A stretch of DNA of 33,085 nt. It comes from Phycisphaeraceae bacterium. Lineage in GTDB: Bacteria; Planctomycetota; Phycisphaerae; Phycisphaerales; Phycisphaeraceae. The stretch's first letter is position 1. Each line of letters begins with the position of its first letter. The position numbers and the translations under genes were made by a program. This document shows positions 7,057 to 15,133 of the stretch, in pieces. The stretch lies in NCBI GenBank assembly GCA_020848195.1, contig JADLAP010000121.1, positions 1 through 33,085 on the forward strand, read 5' to 3'. The notes beneath the pieces were generated by a model. The model was not told where the DNA came from and searched no databases. It was given only the letters and a program-made list of their open reading frames with translations.

Positions 7057-9297
7057 ATGACGACCATCCACCTGATCCCCAATGCGCACCTCGACCCCGT
7101 CTGGCTCTGGGACTGGCGCGACGGCCTGAACGAAGGCCTGGCCACCTGCCGCACCATCCTTAACCTGATGGACGAGTTCCCCGATCTGACCTTCATCCGC
7201 GGCGAAGCGACGATCTATGAACACGTCGAACGCCACGATCCGGACACCTTCGCCCGCATCCGCAAGATGGTGGACGCGGGACGCTGGGATGTCGTCGGTG
7301 GATCGATGATTCAGCCCGACACCAACATGCCGCACACGCGCACATTCGAGCGGCACTACGAGCTGGGCCAGCGGTATTTCCAGTCGCGGTTCGGCAGGCC
7401 GGTGCGCGCGGCGTGGGCGGCGGATTCCTTCGGCCACAGCGCGGGATTGCCCGACATTCTCCATCGCGCGGGGCTGAGCTACTTCGCCTGCACGCGCCCG
7501 CCGCAGGACGCTGTATCCATCGACAAACCCGCCTTCTGGTGGCAAGGCGTCGGCGGCGCGACCCTGCTCACCTACCGTCCCCGCCGGCTGGCTTACTGCT
7601 GCGAACGCGGCGATATGGCGGCTCGCTTCCAGGAAACCCTCAACGACGCCAAAGACACAGGCCTGGAGAACCTCGCCATGTTCTTCGGCCTGGGCAACCA
7701 CGGCGGCGGCCCCACGCGCCGTCACATCCTCGACATCCAGACGTGGATCAAGGAACACCCCGAAGTCCGCGTTGTCTTCTCCCACCTGCACGGACTGTTC
7801 GCGGCACTGGAGAAGGAAATCGCCCAGAAGGGCCGGGATTTCCTGCCCACGCATGTCGGTGAGATGAATCATTGCCTGCGCGGCTGCTATGCCTCCGCGG
7901 CGAAACTCAAGTTCGCCTATCGCCGCGCGGAAGCGGGACTGATCCGCGCCGAAAAGACCTGCGGTCTGATCGACCGTAGCCTGTCCCGCCCGGCGACCAG
8001 TCTCGAAGAACCGTGGCGCGGCTTGCTGTTCAACAGCTTCCACGACATCCTCCCCGGCTCCAGCATCGAACGCGCGCTCGATGAGCAGATTCAATGGCTC
8101 GGCGGCGTGCAGCACCAGGCGAGGACCGCCGAGTTCGAGGCGGTCAACGATCTGGCCCGAACGCTGGACACCCGCGTGCCCAAGCCGGCGGACGACTGCC
8201 CCTGCGCCGTGCCGCAGGTGCTGGTCAATCCGCACGACCATGCGTTCGACGATTACGTGGAAATTGAAGCAGCGCTCGATCATCGACCGCTGTTTGAGTA
8301 CAGCAATCGCTGGCCTGAACTGCCCGTGCGGCTGCACGACGGTCAGGGCAGGGATGTGCCGTTCCAGGTGATTCTCACGGAACACCGGTTTTACCGCCAT
8401 GTCCCCTGGCGTTGCCGCGTGCTGGCGAAGGTGCATCTGCCGGCGAAAAGCTGGGGCGTGTACAGCCTCGGTTACGTTCCCGGCGCGGCGAAGCCCGCAG
8501 GCCCGCAGGCGGCCCCGGCGACGTCGCCCAAGCCCGGCACGATCGACAACGGCCTATGCCGCGTGGAAGCAACCGTCGGCGAACTGGCTGTGAAAGTGCA
8601 TCAGAAATGGGACGCCAAACTCGACAGCGAAGGTCTGTCGGCAGGCGTGTATCACGATCCCTACGGCTCGTGGGGCGATTTCGCCGAAAGCGAGGAAGCG
8701 GCCCAACTGACCCGCTGCCTTGAAACCTGGCGCGTGACGCAGGTGGAAATGATCGAGACCGGCCCGCATCGCGCAGCCATGTGGGTTCGCTTGTCCGGGC
8801 ATCGTTCGTGGATCGACCTGACGTTCCATGTGCTCGCCGGCATGGATCGCGTGCAGGTCCACGCCCGCGTGCGATGGAACGAACAGTCGGCCCGGCTGAA
8901 GCTGACCATCCCCGGCAGCTTTGGCGAAGCGGATTTCGACGTGCCCGGCGGCATCGCGCGGCGCAAGCCCTGCGGCCAGACGCCCGGCGGCCGGTGGGTG
9001 CGTGGCATCACAGGCGAGGGCAAGCCGTCCCTCGGCGTGATCACCGACAGCCTCTACAACTTCGCCACGCAGCCGGACGCGCTGACCGCGACGGTTTGCC
9101 GCGCCACCCGCTACGCCGACGACTATGTGGTGACGCATCCGCTGGTGCATCCGTGGCAGCCGATGGTCGATGCCGGCGAACTGCTGTTCCAGATGATCCT
9201 CGCCCCCGGAAGCGAAGACCTGGCGAAGCTGGCGCTCAACCTGGAGCAGCCGATCCTCGTGCAGACGGTTCCCGCCCGACCGGCTCAGTCGCGGTGA
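7057..9297 (+). CDS. Alpha-mannosidase, glycoside hydrolase family 38
   Basis: The 746-residue protein starts with the GH38 signature [12 protein letters not shown] (H11 and D13, zinc ligands) and has [15 protein letters not shown] with D123 as the likely nucleophile and zinc ligand. [10 protein letters not shown] and the [12 protein letters not shown] segment (third zinc-site histidine) follow. The C-terminal half is the beta-rich GH38 domain. The enzyme removes alpha-mannose residues from glycans. No signal peptide is seen, so it is probably cytoplasmic. ATG 7057 is preferred over the TTG at 7039 because the family N-terminus begins there. Its last 13 bp overlap the convergent radical SAM gene. 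Confidence 0.93.
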   Translation: MTTIHLIPNAHLDPVWLWDWRDGLNEGLATCRTILNLMDEFPDLTFIRGEATIYEHVERHDPDTFARIRKMVDAGRWDVVGGSMIQPDTNMPHTRTFERHYELGQRYFQSRFGRPVRAAWAADSFGHSAGLPDILHRAGLSYFACTRPPQDAVSIDKPAFWWQGVGGATLLTYRPRRLAYCCERGDMAARFQETLNDAKDTGLENLAMFFGLGNHGGGPTRRHILDIQTWIKEHPEVRVVFSHLHGLFAALEKEIAQKGRDFLPTHVGEMNHCLRGCYASAAKLKFAYRRAEAGLIRAEKTCGLIDRSLSRPATSLEEPWRGLLFNSFHDILPGSSIERALDEQIQWLGGVQHQARTAEFEAVNDLARTLDTRVPKPADDCPCAVPQVLVNPHDHAFDDYVEIEAALDHRPLFEYSNRWPELPVRLHDGQGRDVPFQVILTEHRFYRHVPWRCRVLAKVHLPAKSWGVYSLGYVPGAAKPAGPQAAPATSPKPGTIDNGLCRVEATVGELAVKVHQKWDAKLDSEGLSAGVYHDPYGSWGDFAESEEAAQLTRCLETWRVTQVEMIETGPHRAAMWVRLSGHRSWIDLTFHVLAGMDRVQVHARVRWNEQSARLKLTIPGSFGEADFDVPGGIARRKPCGQTPGGRWVRGITGEGKPSLGVITDSLYNFATQPDALTATVCRATRYADDYVVTHPLVHPWQPMVDAGELLFQMILAPGSEDLAKLALNLEQPILVQTVPARPAQSR

Positions 9298-10772
9298 CGC
9301 TGCTGACGCGAGGCGCGGCTCGATGGGGCGACGGTTGGACGTGGCTGACCGCCGGCGATGAACTGTCGCAGGCCGTCGGCGTCGAGGCTGTCGTCCACCG
9401 TCTGTGCTGAAATACCCTGGATTTCCAGCAGAAATTGCCGCACCAGCATCGTCAACCGCGGCAGGGCGATCGCATGCGTCCGGCCCGATGCGGCATATAG
9501 CCAGTCGCTCAGGTCCATGAACCGGGCGAACGGCGAACCTTCATCCCATAGCCGCGGCAACGTGCGATGGAACCGGCCGCTGTTGGCGATCAGATCCCAG
9601 TACCGCGCGAAGCGACGCAGACGCTGCATCGTGGGAAAGTCGATCGCGCTGTTCTGGAGGATTTCATACGGCGAGTGCGGGCTGTAGATCATTTGCCAGA
9701 CTTCATCGTGCCGGGCGATCGGCGTGCCGCGCAGACGCTTGAGCATGCCGACCTGAATCTCCTGCGGGCGCAGCGCCACAAGCCGGTCGAATCCCGCGGC
9801 GAAACCGGCGACATCCTCGCCCGGCAGACCCACGATCAGGTCCGCATGAACGTGAACCTGCGTCTTGTCCCGGAGAAATCGCAGGTTTTCCTCCACTTTG
9901 GCGTTGTCCTGCCGCCGGCTGATGCGCTGGGCGATGTCCTCGTTGAACGTCTGAATGCCCACCTCGAACTGCAACGTTCCCGGCGCAAAAGCCTGCACCA
10001 GTTCGCGCAGCACAGGCGGAAAACGGTCGGGAATCATTTCAAAATGCAGGAACAGCCCGGGCCGCTGACGCTGGAGGAAGAAATCCAGAATGGCGCGGCT
10101 CACACGCAGGTCCAGGTTGAAAGTGCGATCGACGAATTTGAATTGTTTCAATCCGCGGTCCAGCAGCCGCTGCATCGCCGCGAGGAACGGTTCCAGGGGA
10201 AATGCACGGACGGGCACGTCCAGCGACGACAGGCAGAATTCGCAGGAAAACGGGCAGCCGCGTGACGCTTCCACGTAGACCACGCGATGGGCGATGTCTT
10301 CGTCCGTGTACAAGTCATAGGGCAGGGCGAGGTCGTTCAGGTCCGGCGTGGCTGCCTCGATGCGCCGGATCAGCGGACGATCGCCGGCGAGCAGCTTGCG
10401 GCAAATCTCGGCGAACGCCAGGTCCGCTTCTCCGGCGATGACGTAATCCGCCTCATCCACGATGGCCAGCCCGGTCGTGTCGTAGCTGACCTCCGGCCCG
10501 CCGAGAACGATCGTGATGTCGGGCCTCAGTCGCTTGAGCTGCGCGACGACGAGCGTCAGTTCATGCACATTCCAGATGTAGACGCCGAAGCCGACGATGC
10601 GCGGCTGCAGCGCGAGAATGGCCTCCACCACATCCACGCTTCGCCGCGTCAGATCGAATTCCACGATGGCCGCCCGATCCCGCAGCTCGCCGAGATTGAC
10701 CATCAGATACCGCAGCCCGAACGCGGCATGCGCGTAACGGGCGTTGAGCGTGGTCAGGACGATGTCGGGCAT
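9285..10772 (-). CDS. B12-binding-domain radical SAM protein (DUF4080 type)
   Basis: The 495-residue protein has an N-terminal cobalamin-binding-like Rossmann domain (1-140; [13 protein letters not shown] and [10 protein letters not shown] are characteristic). The radical SAM core follows with C173-x3-C177-x2-C180 in [11 protein letters not shown], and later [14 protein letters not shown] and [12 protein letters not shown], as in the MiaB/BchE-like group. The C-terminal region resembles DUF4080. The reaction is unknown. The 3' end overlaps the GH38 gene. The start ATG has no SD but a TACACT box 6 nt upstream. Confidence 0.9.
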   Translation of the reverse strand: MPDIVLTTLNARYAHAAFGLRYLMVNLGELRDRAAIVEFDLTRRSVDVVEAILALQPRIVGFGVYIWNVHELTLVVAQLKRLRPDITIVLGGPEVSYDTTGLAIVDEADYVIAGEADLAFAEICRKLLAGDRPLIRRIEAATPDLNDLALPYDLYTDEDIAHRVVYVEASRGCPFSCEFCLSSLDVPVRAFPLEPFLAAMQRLLDRGLKQFKFVDRTFNLDLRVSRAILDFFLQRQRPGLFLHFEMIPDRFPPVLRELVQAFAPGTLQFEVGIQTFNEDIAQRISRRQDNAKVEENLRFLRDKTQVHVHADLIVGLPGEDVAGFAAGFDRLVALRPQEIQVGMLKRLRGTPIARHDEVWQMIYSPHSPYEILQNSAIDFPTMQRLRRFARYWDLIANSGRFHRTLPRLWDEGSPFARFMDLSDWLYAASGRTHAIALPRLTMLVRQFLLEIQGISAQTVDDSLDADGLRQFIAGGQPRPTVAPSSRASRQQRHRD

Positions 10773-10778
10773 GACGAC

Positions 10779-10784
10779 AGTGTA
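10779..10784 (-). promoter_or_regulatory. -10-like box just before the radical SAM start
   Basis: TACACT (4 of 6 to TATAAT) on the minus strand ends 6 nt before the ATG, with TG two bases upstream. No SD is present. It would make this gene a separate, leaderless transcript from hepT, which ends only 24 nt upstream. Confidence 0.35.
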
Positions 10785-10796
10785 CGCAAGTTCAAT

Positions 10797-11141
10797 TCAT
10801 CTCGATTCCTCATCAAGCACGTGATCCAGCGCACGGGCCAGTGAGGGCAGATCCTTTTGCACCGTATTCCATAGGGTTGCAAGGTCGATGTCGAAATACG
10901 CGTGAATCAACCGATTTCGCATGCCGATGATCGCCATCCAGGGAATGGCGGGGTATGTCTGTCGGGTTGATGGGGATGTGCGTGCCGCCGCTTCGCCAAT
11001 GATTTCGATGCATTTGACGAGGGCGAACACCAGTTTGTCGTCGCGGTCAAACGCAGATCGGTCTATTCCCGCCACAAACTCCAACGCCTTGTGCGTGGCG
11101 TCGCGCATGTGACGGAGCCGGATTTCGTCTTCAGGCGGCAA
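10797..11141 (-). CDS. hepT: HepT-like ribonuclease toxin (DUF86)
   Basis: The 114-residue protein is an all-helical HEPN protein. R-N-R-L-I-H-A-Y fits the Rx4HxY RNase motif of HepT. In known pairs, the partner MntA silences HepT by adding AMP to this tyrosine. The start codon is TTG, preceded by AAGGTG. The N-terminus EDEIRLRHMRDATHKALEF matches the family start, so the later ATG (11108) would cut off conserved residues. The gene overlaps the end of mntA by 11 bp, which implies translational coupling. I infer function from family resemblance and gene order. Confidence 0.85.
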   Translation of the reverse strand: MPPEDEIRLRHMRDATHKALEFVAGIDRSAFDRDDKLVFALVKCIEIIGEAAARTSPSTRQTYPAIPWMAIIGMRNRLIHAYFDIDLATLWNTVQKDLPSLARALDHVLDEESR

Positions 11142-11430
11142 ATTGCACCTTGGCCTCGGCCAGCACCTGGTCGCGGAAATACCGGCTCAGTTCGGCCGGT
11201 GTTCTCAGGTCCACCTGACGCCCGACAATGGCGGTCAGTTCCTGTTCCATGATGGCCAGTGTGAAGTACCCGATTTCCGCGTCCGGCTGGAACTCCACGA
11301 GCATGTCCACGTCGCTGTCCGAGCCGAAGTCGCCATGAAGGATGGAGCCGAACAGCGAAAGTCTGGCGATGGGATATCTCCGGCAGAACCGGGCAATCGC
11401 TTCCTGATCAATGTTCGGCATCGCAGACAT
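11131..11430 (-). CDS. mntA: MntA-like nucleotidyltransferase antitoxin
   Basis: The 99-residue protein is a minimal nucleotidyltransferase with the motif FGSILHGDFGSDSDVDML (27-44), giving the GSx10DxD active site (D40, D42). It lies upstream of and overlaps hepT, the classic HepT/MntA layout. An upstream extension of the frame overlaps the cysE coding region and is not family-like, so Met at 11430 is used; 11421 is an alternative. The gap to the cysE stop is 20 bp, so the pair may share the cysE transcript. Confidence 0.87.
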   Translation of the reverse strand: MSAMPNIDQEAIARFCRRYPIARLSLFGSILHGDFGSDSDVDMLVEFQPDAEIGYFTLAIMEQELTAIVGRQVDLRTPAELSRYFRDQVLAEAKVQFAA

Positions 11431-11450
11431 ATCGACATTGTAACCTGAGC

Positions 11451-12434
11451 TTACGCCGACGGGCTGTCGAGGTCGCCGTTGCGTTGGGGTTTGCGCGGCC
11501 GGGGACGGATTTCGAGTTCCTGGGTTTTCATGGTGACGGTGTGCCAGGGTTCGACGGACTTGGTGAGGAAGACGGAGCCGCCGATGACGCAGCCTTCGCC
11601 GATGGTGATGTCGCCGAGGATGATGGCGCCGCCGTAGAGGGTGACGTCGTTGCCGATGGTGGGGTGACGTTTTCGTCCGCGCCACGACTGGCCGCCCTTG
11701 GTGGACAGTGCGCCGAGTGTCACGCCCTGATAGACCTTGACGTGATCGCCGAGGACGCAGGTTTCGCCGATGACGACGCCGGTGCCGTGGTCGATGAAGA
11801 ACGACCGGCCGATGGTCGCGCCGGGGTGGATGTCGATGCCGGTTTCGTTGTGCGCGTACTCGGACATGATCCGGGGCAGCAGGGGGACGCCGAGGACGTG
11901 CAGTTCATGGGCGACGCGGTGGATGAAGGTGGCGTCGACGCCGGGGTAGCAGAAGATGGTTTCGTCGATGCTGCCGGCGGCGGGATCGCCGTCGAAGGCG
12001 GCCTGGACATCGCTGGCCATGACATCGCGCAGCGCGGGGATCCGGCCGAGGAAGTCGTCGGTGAGCTTGGCGGCCTTGTGGTCGCACAGGTCGCACGCGT
12101 CGCCCCGGCCCTGGGCCTGATGATTGGCGTCGTGACGCAGGGCCTGGCGAACCTGTTCGTACAACTGCCCGCGCAGGCAATTCACCAGTTCTCCGACGTG
12201 GAACCGGATGGTGTCGGAGGTCAGCCTCTGATCGTCGAAGAAGCCGGGGAAGACGACGCGGCGGACGAGTTCGATGATGTCGATGGTTCGGCCGCGATGG
12301 GGGAGGAAGGTGGCGTCGAGATGGTGGAGCGAAGGAAGCTGGCGATAGCTTTGCAGGATCGCGTCGACCATCTCGCCCAGGGGCGCTCGGTTCGCGGCGG
12401 CGGAAGTTTGATTGTCGTCGTGCGTGCTTGTCAT
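11451..12434 (-). CDS. cysE: Serine O-acetyltransferase
   Basis: The 327-residue protein makes O-acetylserine from serine and acetyl-CoA, the first step of cysteine synthesis. The core has an alpha-helical N-terminal domain and the left-handed beta-helix of the hexapeptide family: HPGATIGRSFFIDHGTGVVI, then GETCVLGDHVKVYQGVTLGA, and NDVTLYGGAIILGDITIGEG. The catalytic His and Asp lie in the RSFFIDHG stretch. A CDLCDHKAAK segment in the middle may bind metal. ATG 12434 is chosen because the frame further upstream runs over the RNA terminator. TAACAT ends 7 nt before it. Confidence 0.93.
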   Translation of the reverse strand: MTSTHDDNQTSAAANRAPLGEMVDAILQSYRQLPSLHHLDATFLPHRGRTIDIIELVRRVVFPGFFDDQRLTSDTIRFHVGELVNCLRGQLYEQVRQALRHDANHQAQGRGDACDLCDHKAAKLTDDFLGRIPALRDVMASDVQAAFDGDPAAGSIDETIFCYPGVDATFIHRVAHELHVLGVPLLPRIMSEYAHNETGIDIHPGATIGRSFFIDHGTGVVIGETCVLGDHVKVYQGVTLGALSTKGGQSWRGRKRHPTIGNDVTLYGGAIILGDITIGEGCVIGGSVFLTKSVEPWHTVTMKTQELEIRPRPRKPQRNGDLDSPSA

Positions 12435-12441
12435 GACTGAT

Positions 12442-12447
12442 ATGTTA
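12442..12447 (-). promoter_or_regulatory. -10-like box before cysE
   Basis: TAACAT (minus strand) lies 7 nt upstream of the cysE ATG and just downstream of the terminator at 12452-12481. No SD is seen. It could give cysE its own leaderless start independent of the upstream RNA. Confidence 0.3.
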
Positions 12448-12451
12448 GCGC

Positions 12452-12481
12452 AAAGAAAAACGGCCCGCCATGTGGCGAGCC
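12452..12481 (-). terminator. Intrinsic terminator of the structured RNA
   Basis: On the minus strand an 8-bp stem GGCTCGCC/GGCGGGCC (one G-U) with loop ACAT is followed by GTTTTTCTTT. It lies 18 nt upstream of the cysE start. An upstream segment (12506-12517, minus CGGCCCATGTGG) can pair with the same sequence (12461-12475), so two hairpins compete. Confidence 0.75.
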
Positions 12482-12492
12482 GCGTGTAAAAG

Positions 12493-12693
12493 GATTGCTC
12501 CCCATCCACATGGGCCGGACGGCGTAGTTCGCTCGAACCCCATGAATAGGTGGGTGCGTTGCCGAGTCGTCCCTGTCTTCCACTCGATGGTGGCTTGACA
12601 TTCGCGCCCGAAACCGGCTCCCGTGGGGTTCAGCAAGGTTCGAGGCGATGACTATGGACGCCGAAGATCGAACCCCGCAGACAAAGAGCAATC
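12493..12693 (-). ncRNA. Candidate structured RNA with rod-like fold (6S-like layout, unassigned)
   Basis: No protein is supported here, but the minus strand folds into nested long-range helices. Closing stem: GATTGCTC (12686-12693) with GAGCAATC (12493-12500), perfect. Inside it: CGGCGT (12658-12663) with ACGCCG (12520-12525); AGT with ACT; CTCGAACC (12637-12644) with GGTTCGAG (12532-12539), perfect; then 12603-12609 with 12552-12558 (one mismatch) and a CCAC/GTGG hairpin (12580-12593). It has a perfect TATAAT upstream (12717-12722) and an intrinsic terminator downstream. A bulged rod of about 200 nt with paired ends is the architecture of 6S RNA. I cannot confirm that family from sequence. 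tmRNA, RNase P RNA and SRP RNA signatures were looked for and not found. Confidence 0.55.
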
Positions 12694-12716
12694 TTGTTCG
12701 GATGTCAACTGCGGCC

Positions 12717-12722
12717 ATTATA
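12717..12722 (-). promoter_or_regulatory. -10 element of the structured RNA promoter
   Basis: A perfect TATAAT on the minus strand would start transcription near 12709, 16 nt before the closing stem. The -35 is poor: GTTCTC or TGTTCT at 17-18 bp spacing. Confidence 0.5.
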
Positions 12723-12766
12723 CCCCGGGGCCGATGCGCGAGAACAGAGAAGTGCAAAAGAATCGT

Positions 12767-12785
12767 GAATGAACGGTTTTCATTC
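12767..12785 (-). terminator. Possible terminator downstream of the lipoprotein gene
   Basis: A perfect 7-bp stem GAATGAA/TTCATTC with a 5-nt loop lies 25 nt past the lipoprotein stop. The minus strand then reads ACGATTCTTTTGC, a weak T-rich tail. It would separate the argD-lipoprotein unit from the structured RNA. Confidence 0.35.
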
Positions 12786-12810
12786 GGAAAAAGCGGGGGT
12801 TGGATTCAGA

Positions 12811-13752
12811 TTAATCGCCAAGCGGGAGCAGGATCATGACGCGTTGCGTGGGGGTGGGACCGCGCCGGCCCTGGAGCAGCACCTGACCAAGCCGGGGGCA
12901 TTCGACCTCCGCGGCCGCGGCGGGCTGCGTGGCCGGTGCTTCGCCGTCGGCCGGCTGGGTGGCGGGTGATGCAGGCTGCGTCGTCGCGGATTGCGTCACG
13001 GGCCGCGGCGCCACCACGAGAGCTTGCCTGGCCGACAGTTTCCACGTGATGCCCGCGGCATCGAACACCACGCCCTGCAACTGCGTTTCCATGAAGGTCC
13101 GGGGCTTGAACGTGTCGAACCGGATGTGGTGCTGCGGCGCCAGTTGCAGCACGGTTTCCTTTGCGTCGCGGGTGACCAGTTGGAGCAGCCAGCGCAATCG
13201 GCCGCCGGAGAGCGGACGCGACCGCACGCCCAGGCCGTCGTCGTAGGCCAGGCAGCGAAACGCCGCGGGATTCGGCGAGGTTTCCCATGCGGACACCGGC
13301 GTCCGCGGCTGCAGCAGCATCTGCTGCCGGGTGATCGAGATGGTCTTCGCCAGCAGCGGCTGGAGCAGAATCATGCGATCGCTGCTGAGCCATCCGGCCC
13401 GCAGGCCGTTGGAATGCAGCGCGGCCTGTTGCGGGGCGAGCGCCGCTTCGCCGTCGAGCTGCGACCACAATTGCTCCACATCATCGCTGGGCTGGGGAAG
13501 TTCGAGAATCATCGCGGAAATGGCCACCGGCGATTCGATGGCGGCGTTGCCCGTGGCGGACACCGGCTCGCGGTAGCGATCAAGGTCCAGGCGGGGCAGA
13601 GGCGACGTCGCGGGCCTTGCCGCATCGCCCGCCGGCGGCGCCTGCGCGCAGCTGCCCAGCATCAGCGTCGCCATCGTCCACAGCCCAGCCCACGCGACGC
13701 GGATGCGGCAATCAGCCGAGAATGACCTGTTCCAGCACCGACAGGCCTTCAT
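12811..13752 (-). CDS. Putative lipoprotein of unknown function
   Basis: I do not recognise the family. The 313-residue product has a basic N-terminus, a hydrophobic run (VAWAGLWTMATLML) and a lipobox-like LGSC with Cys35, so it is probably a lipid-anchored envelope protein. The body has no motif I can name. Near the C-terminus is a low-complexity linker with repeated ATQPA units, a style often seen in Phycisphaerae proteins. The start at 13752 is set by a strong SD (AGGAGGAG, 13757-13764) 4 nt before the ATG. It overlaps the end of the aminotransferase gene by 41 bp, so the two are probably translationally coupled. Confidence 0.75.
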   Translation of the reverse strand: MKACRCWNRSFSADCRIRVAWAGLWTMATLMLGSCAQAPPAGDAARPATSPLPRLDLDRYREPVSATGNAAIESPVAISAMILELPQPSDDVEQLWSQLDGEAALAPQQAALHSNGLRAGWLSSDRMILLQPLLAKTISITRQQMLLQPRTPVSAWETSPNPAAFRCLAYDDGLGVRSRPLSGGRLRWLLQLVTRDAKETVLQLAPQHHIRFDTFKPRTFMETQLQGVVFDAAGITWKLSARQALVVAPRPVTQSATTQPASPATQPADGEAPATQPAAAAEVECPRLGQVLLQGRRGPTPTQRVMILLPLGD

Positions 13753-14950
13753 CCATCTCCTCCTGCCCAATCGCCAGGGATGGCGCCAGGCGGATCACCA
13801 CGTTCTGCGTGGCGTTGACCAGCACGCCGCGTTGCCGGCAGCGATCCACGATTTCACCGGCGTTTTTGAATGTCGCGCCCTTGGCTTGTGGATTGAGTTC
13901 CACGCCAATGAACAGGCCCTTGCCGCGCACGGCGGCAATGCGCCCGCCGCTGCGCTTCATGGCGGCACGGAGGCGAGTCATCGCGTGATTGCCGATCTTG
14001 TTCGCGTGATCCAGCAGGCCCTGTGCTTCGATCGTGCGGAACACCGCCGCCGCCGCCGCCATGGAGAGGCAGTTGCCGCCGAGGGTGGTGGCGTGCGCCA
14101 CCGTGCCGTGCCGGCGGTGGTCGAACAGCCCGGCCACGCGCTCGTGCGCGCACATGACGCCGACCGGCAGGCCGCCGCCGACGCCTTTGGCCAGCGTCAT
14201 CATGTCCGGCACGATGTTCCAGTGCTGATGCGCGAACCACTTGCCCGTGCGTCCGCCGCCGGTCCACACTTCGTCGCAGATCAGCAGCAGATCGCGGTCA
14301 TCGCACAGTTTTCGCAGGCCCGGCAGGAAGCCGTCGGAAGGCACGCGGACGCCGCCTTCGCCCTGAATGGGTTCGACGATGACCGCCACCGTGACTTCGT
14401 CAACCGCGGCTTCCACCGCCTTGAGGTCGTCATACGGCACGCACGTGTAGCCGGGCATCAGCGGTTCGTAGCCTTCGCTGACTTTCTTCTGCGCGGTGGC
14501 GACCATGGTGCCGAACGTCCGGCCGTGGAAGCTCTGCTGCGCGGAGATGATCTTGTACCGTTTGCCCTGTTTCCCCGGGTTTTTCCGGCCATACAGGCGC
14601 GCCAGCTTGAACGCCGCCTCGTTGGCGTCCGCCCCGCTGTGACAGAAGAACGACCGGCCATGGAAGCCGCTGCTCCAGATCGCCTGGGCCGCCTGCGTCT
14701 GCGGCAGCGTGTGCGTGAGGTTGCCCGAATGCCACAGCGTCCGCGCCTGCTTCGTCACCGCATCCACCAGGGCCGGATGGCAATGCCCCAGCAGCCCCGC
14801 GCCGAAGCCGCAGAACAGGTCGAGATATCGCTTGCCTTCGGCGTCCCACAGATAGCTGCCTTCGCCCTTGACCATGGCGATGGGATACCGGCCATAGTTG
14901 ATGGTCATGTACTGGTCATGCGCGCCGATGATGGATGCCGTGTCGGTCAC
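13712..14950 (-). CDS. argD: Class-III PLP aminotransferase, acetylornithine aminotransferase-like
   Basis: The 412-residue protein has the class-III fold type I signature: LDLFCGFGAGLLGHCHPAL, SGADANEAAFKLAR, VEPIQGEGG, DEVWTGGGRTG (Asp226 binds the pyridine N) and TLAKGVGGGLPVG with Lys255 as the Schiff-base lysine. The closest family is acetylornithine aminotransferase (arginine synthesis), but the W in DEVWTG, where ArgD usually has Q, leaves ornithine or GABA-type aminotransferase possible. GTG 14950 is chosen because AGGAG lies 7 nt upstream. The longer frame adds an atypical hydrophobic stretch. No other arg gene is nearby. Confidence 0.8.
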   Translation of the reverse strand: MTDTASIIGAHDQYMTINYGRYPIAMVKGEGSYLWDAEGKRYLDLFCGFGAGLLGHCHPALVDAVTKQARTLWHSGNLTHTLPQTQAAQAIWSSGFHGRSFFCHSGADANEAAFKLARLYGRKNPGKQGKRYKIISAQQSFHGRTFGTMVATAQKKVSEGYEPLMPGYTCVPYDDLKAVEAAVDEVTVAVIVEPIQGEGGVRVPSDGFLPGLRKLCDDRDLLLICDEVWTGGGRTGKWFAHQHWNIVPDMMTLAKGVGGGLPVGVMCAHERVAGLFDHRRHGTVAHATTLGGNCLSMAAAAAVFRTIEAQGLLDHANKIGNHAMTRLRAAMKRSGGRIAAVRGKGLFIGVELNPQAKGATFKNAGEIVDRCRQRGVLVNATQNVVIRLAPSLAIGQEEMDEGLSVLEQVILG

Positions 14951-15020
14951 GGGGATGCTCCTGAAGCGGAAAAACGCAAAGGATACCAATTCTGAAATCG
15001 TAGGGACACGAACGCAAGCA

Positions 15021-15132
15021 ATGACCGGATGACCAAATCAGAATGACGAATGACAGGAAAGGTATTTTGTAGCCGCGGGCAAACTGCCCGCGCGTCTTCG
15101 CATTCGTCATTCGGATTTCGTCATTCGGTCAT
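15021..15132 (+). repeat. Intergenic inverted-repeat element, copy A
   Basis: The outer arms are imperfect inverted repeats rich in ATGACC and GAATGAC units. The centre is the hairpin GCGGGCAAACTGCCCGC (15075-15091). It fills the gap between the aminotransferase start and the acyltransferase end, its right end lying 2 nt before the acyltransferase stop codon. Same orientation as copies B and C. Confidence 0.85.
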
Positions 15133-15133
15133 T

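Noticed and set aside
11431-11685. N-terminal extension of MntA
   Set aside because: Antisense-like His/Arg/Pro-rich residues from cysE; not nucleotidyltransferase-like.
12493-12693. tmRNA, RNase P RNA or SRP RNA as identity of the RNA
   Set aside because: No TTCGANTCC T-arm with CCA end or ANDNYALAA-type tag, no GAAAGTCC/P4 motif, and no GGAAGGAAGCAGC-like motif.
12431-12757. Open frame on the minus strand over the structured RNA
   Set aside because: It ignores the terminator and nested helices, has no family match, and would overlap cysE.
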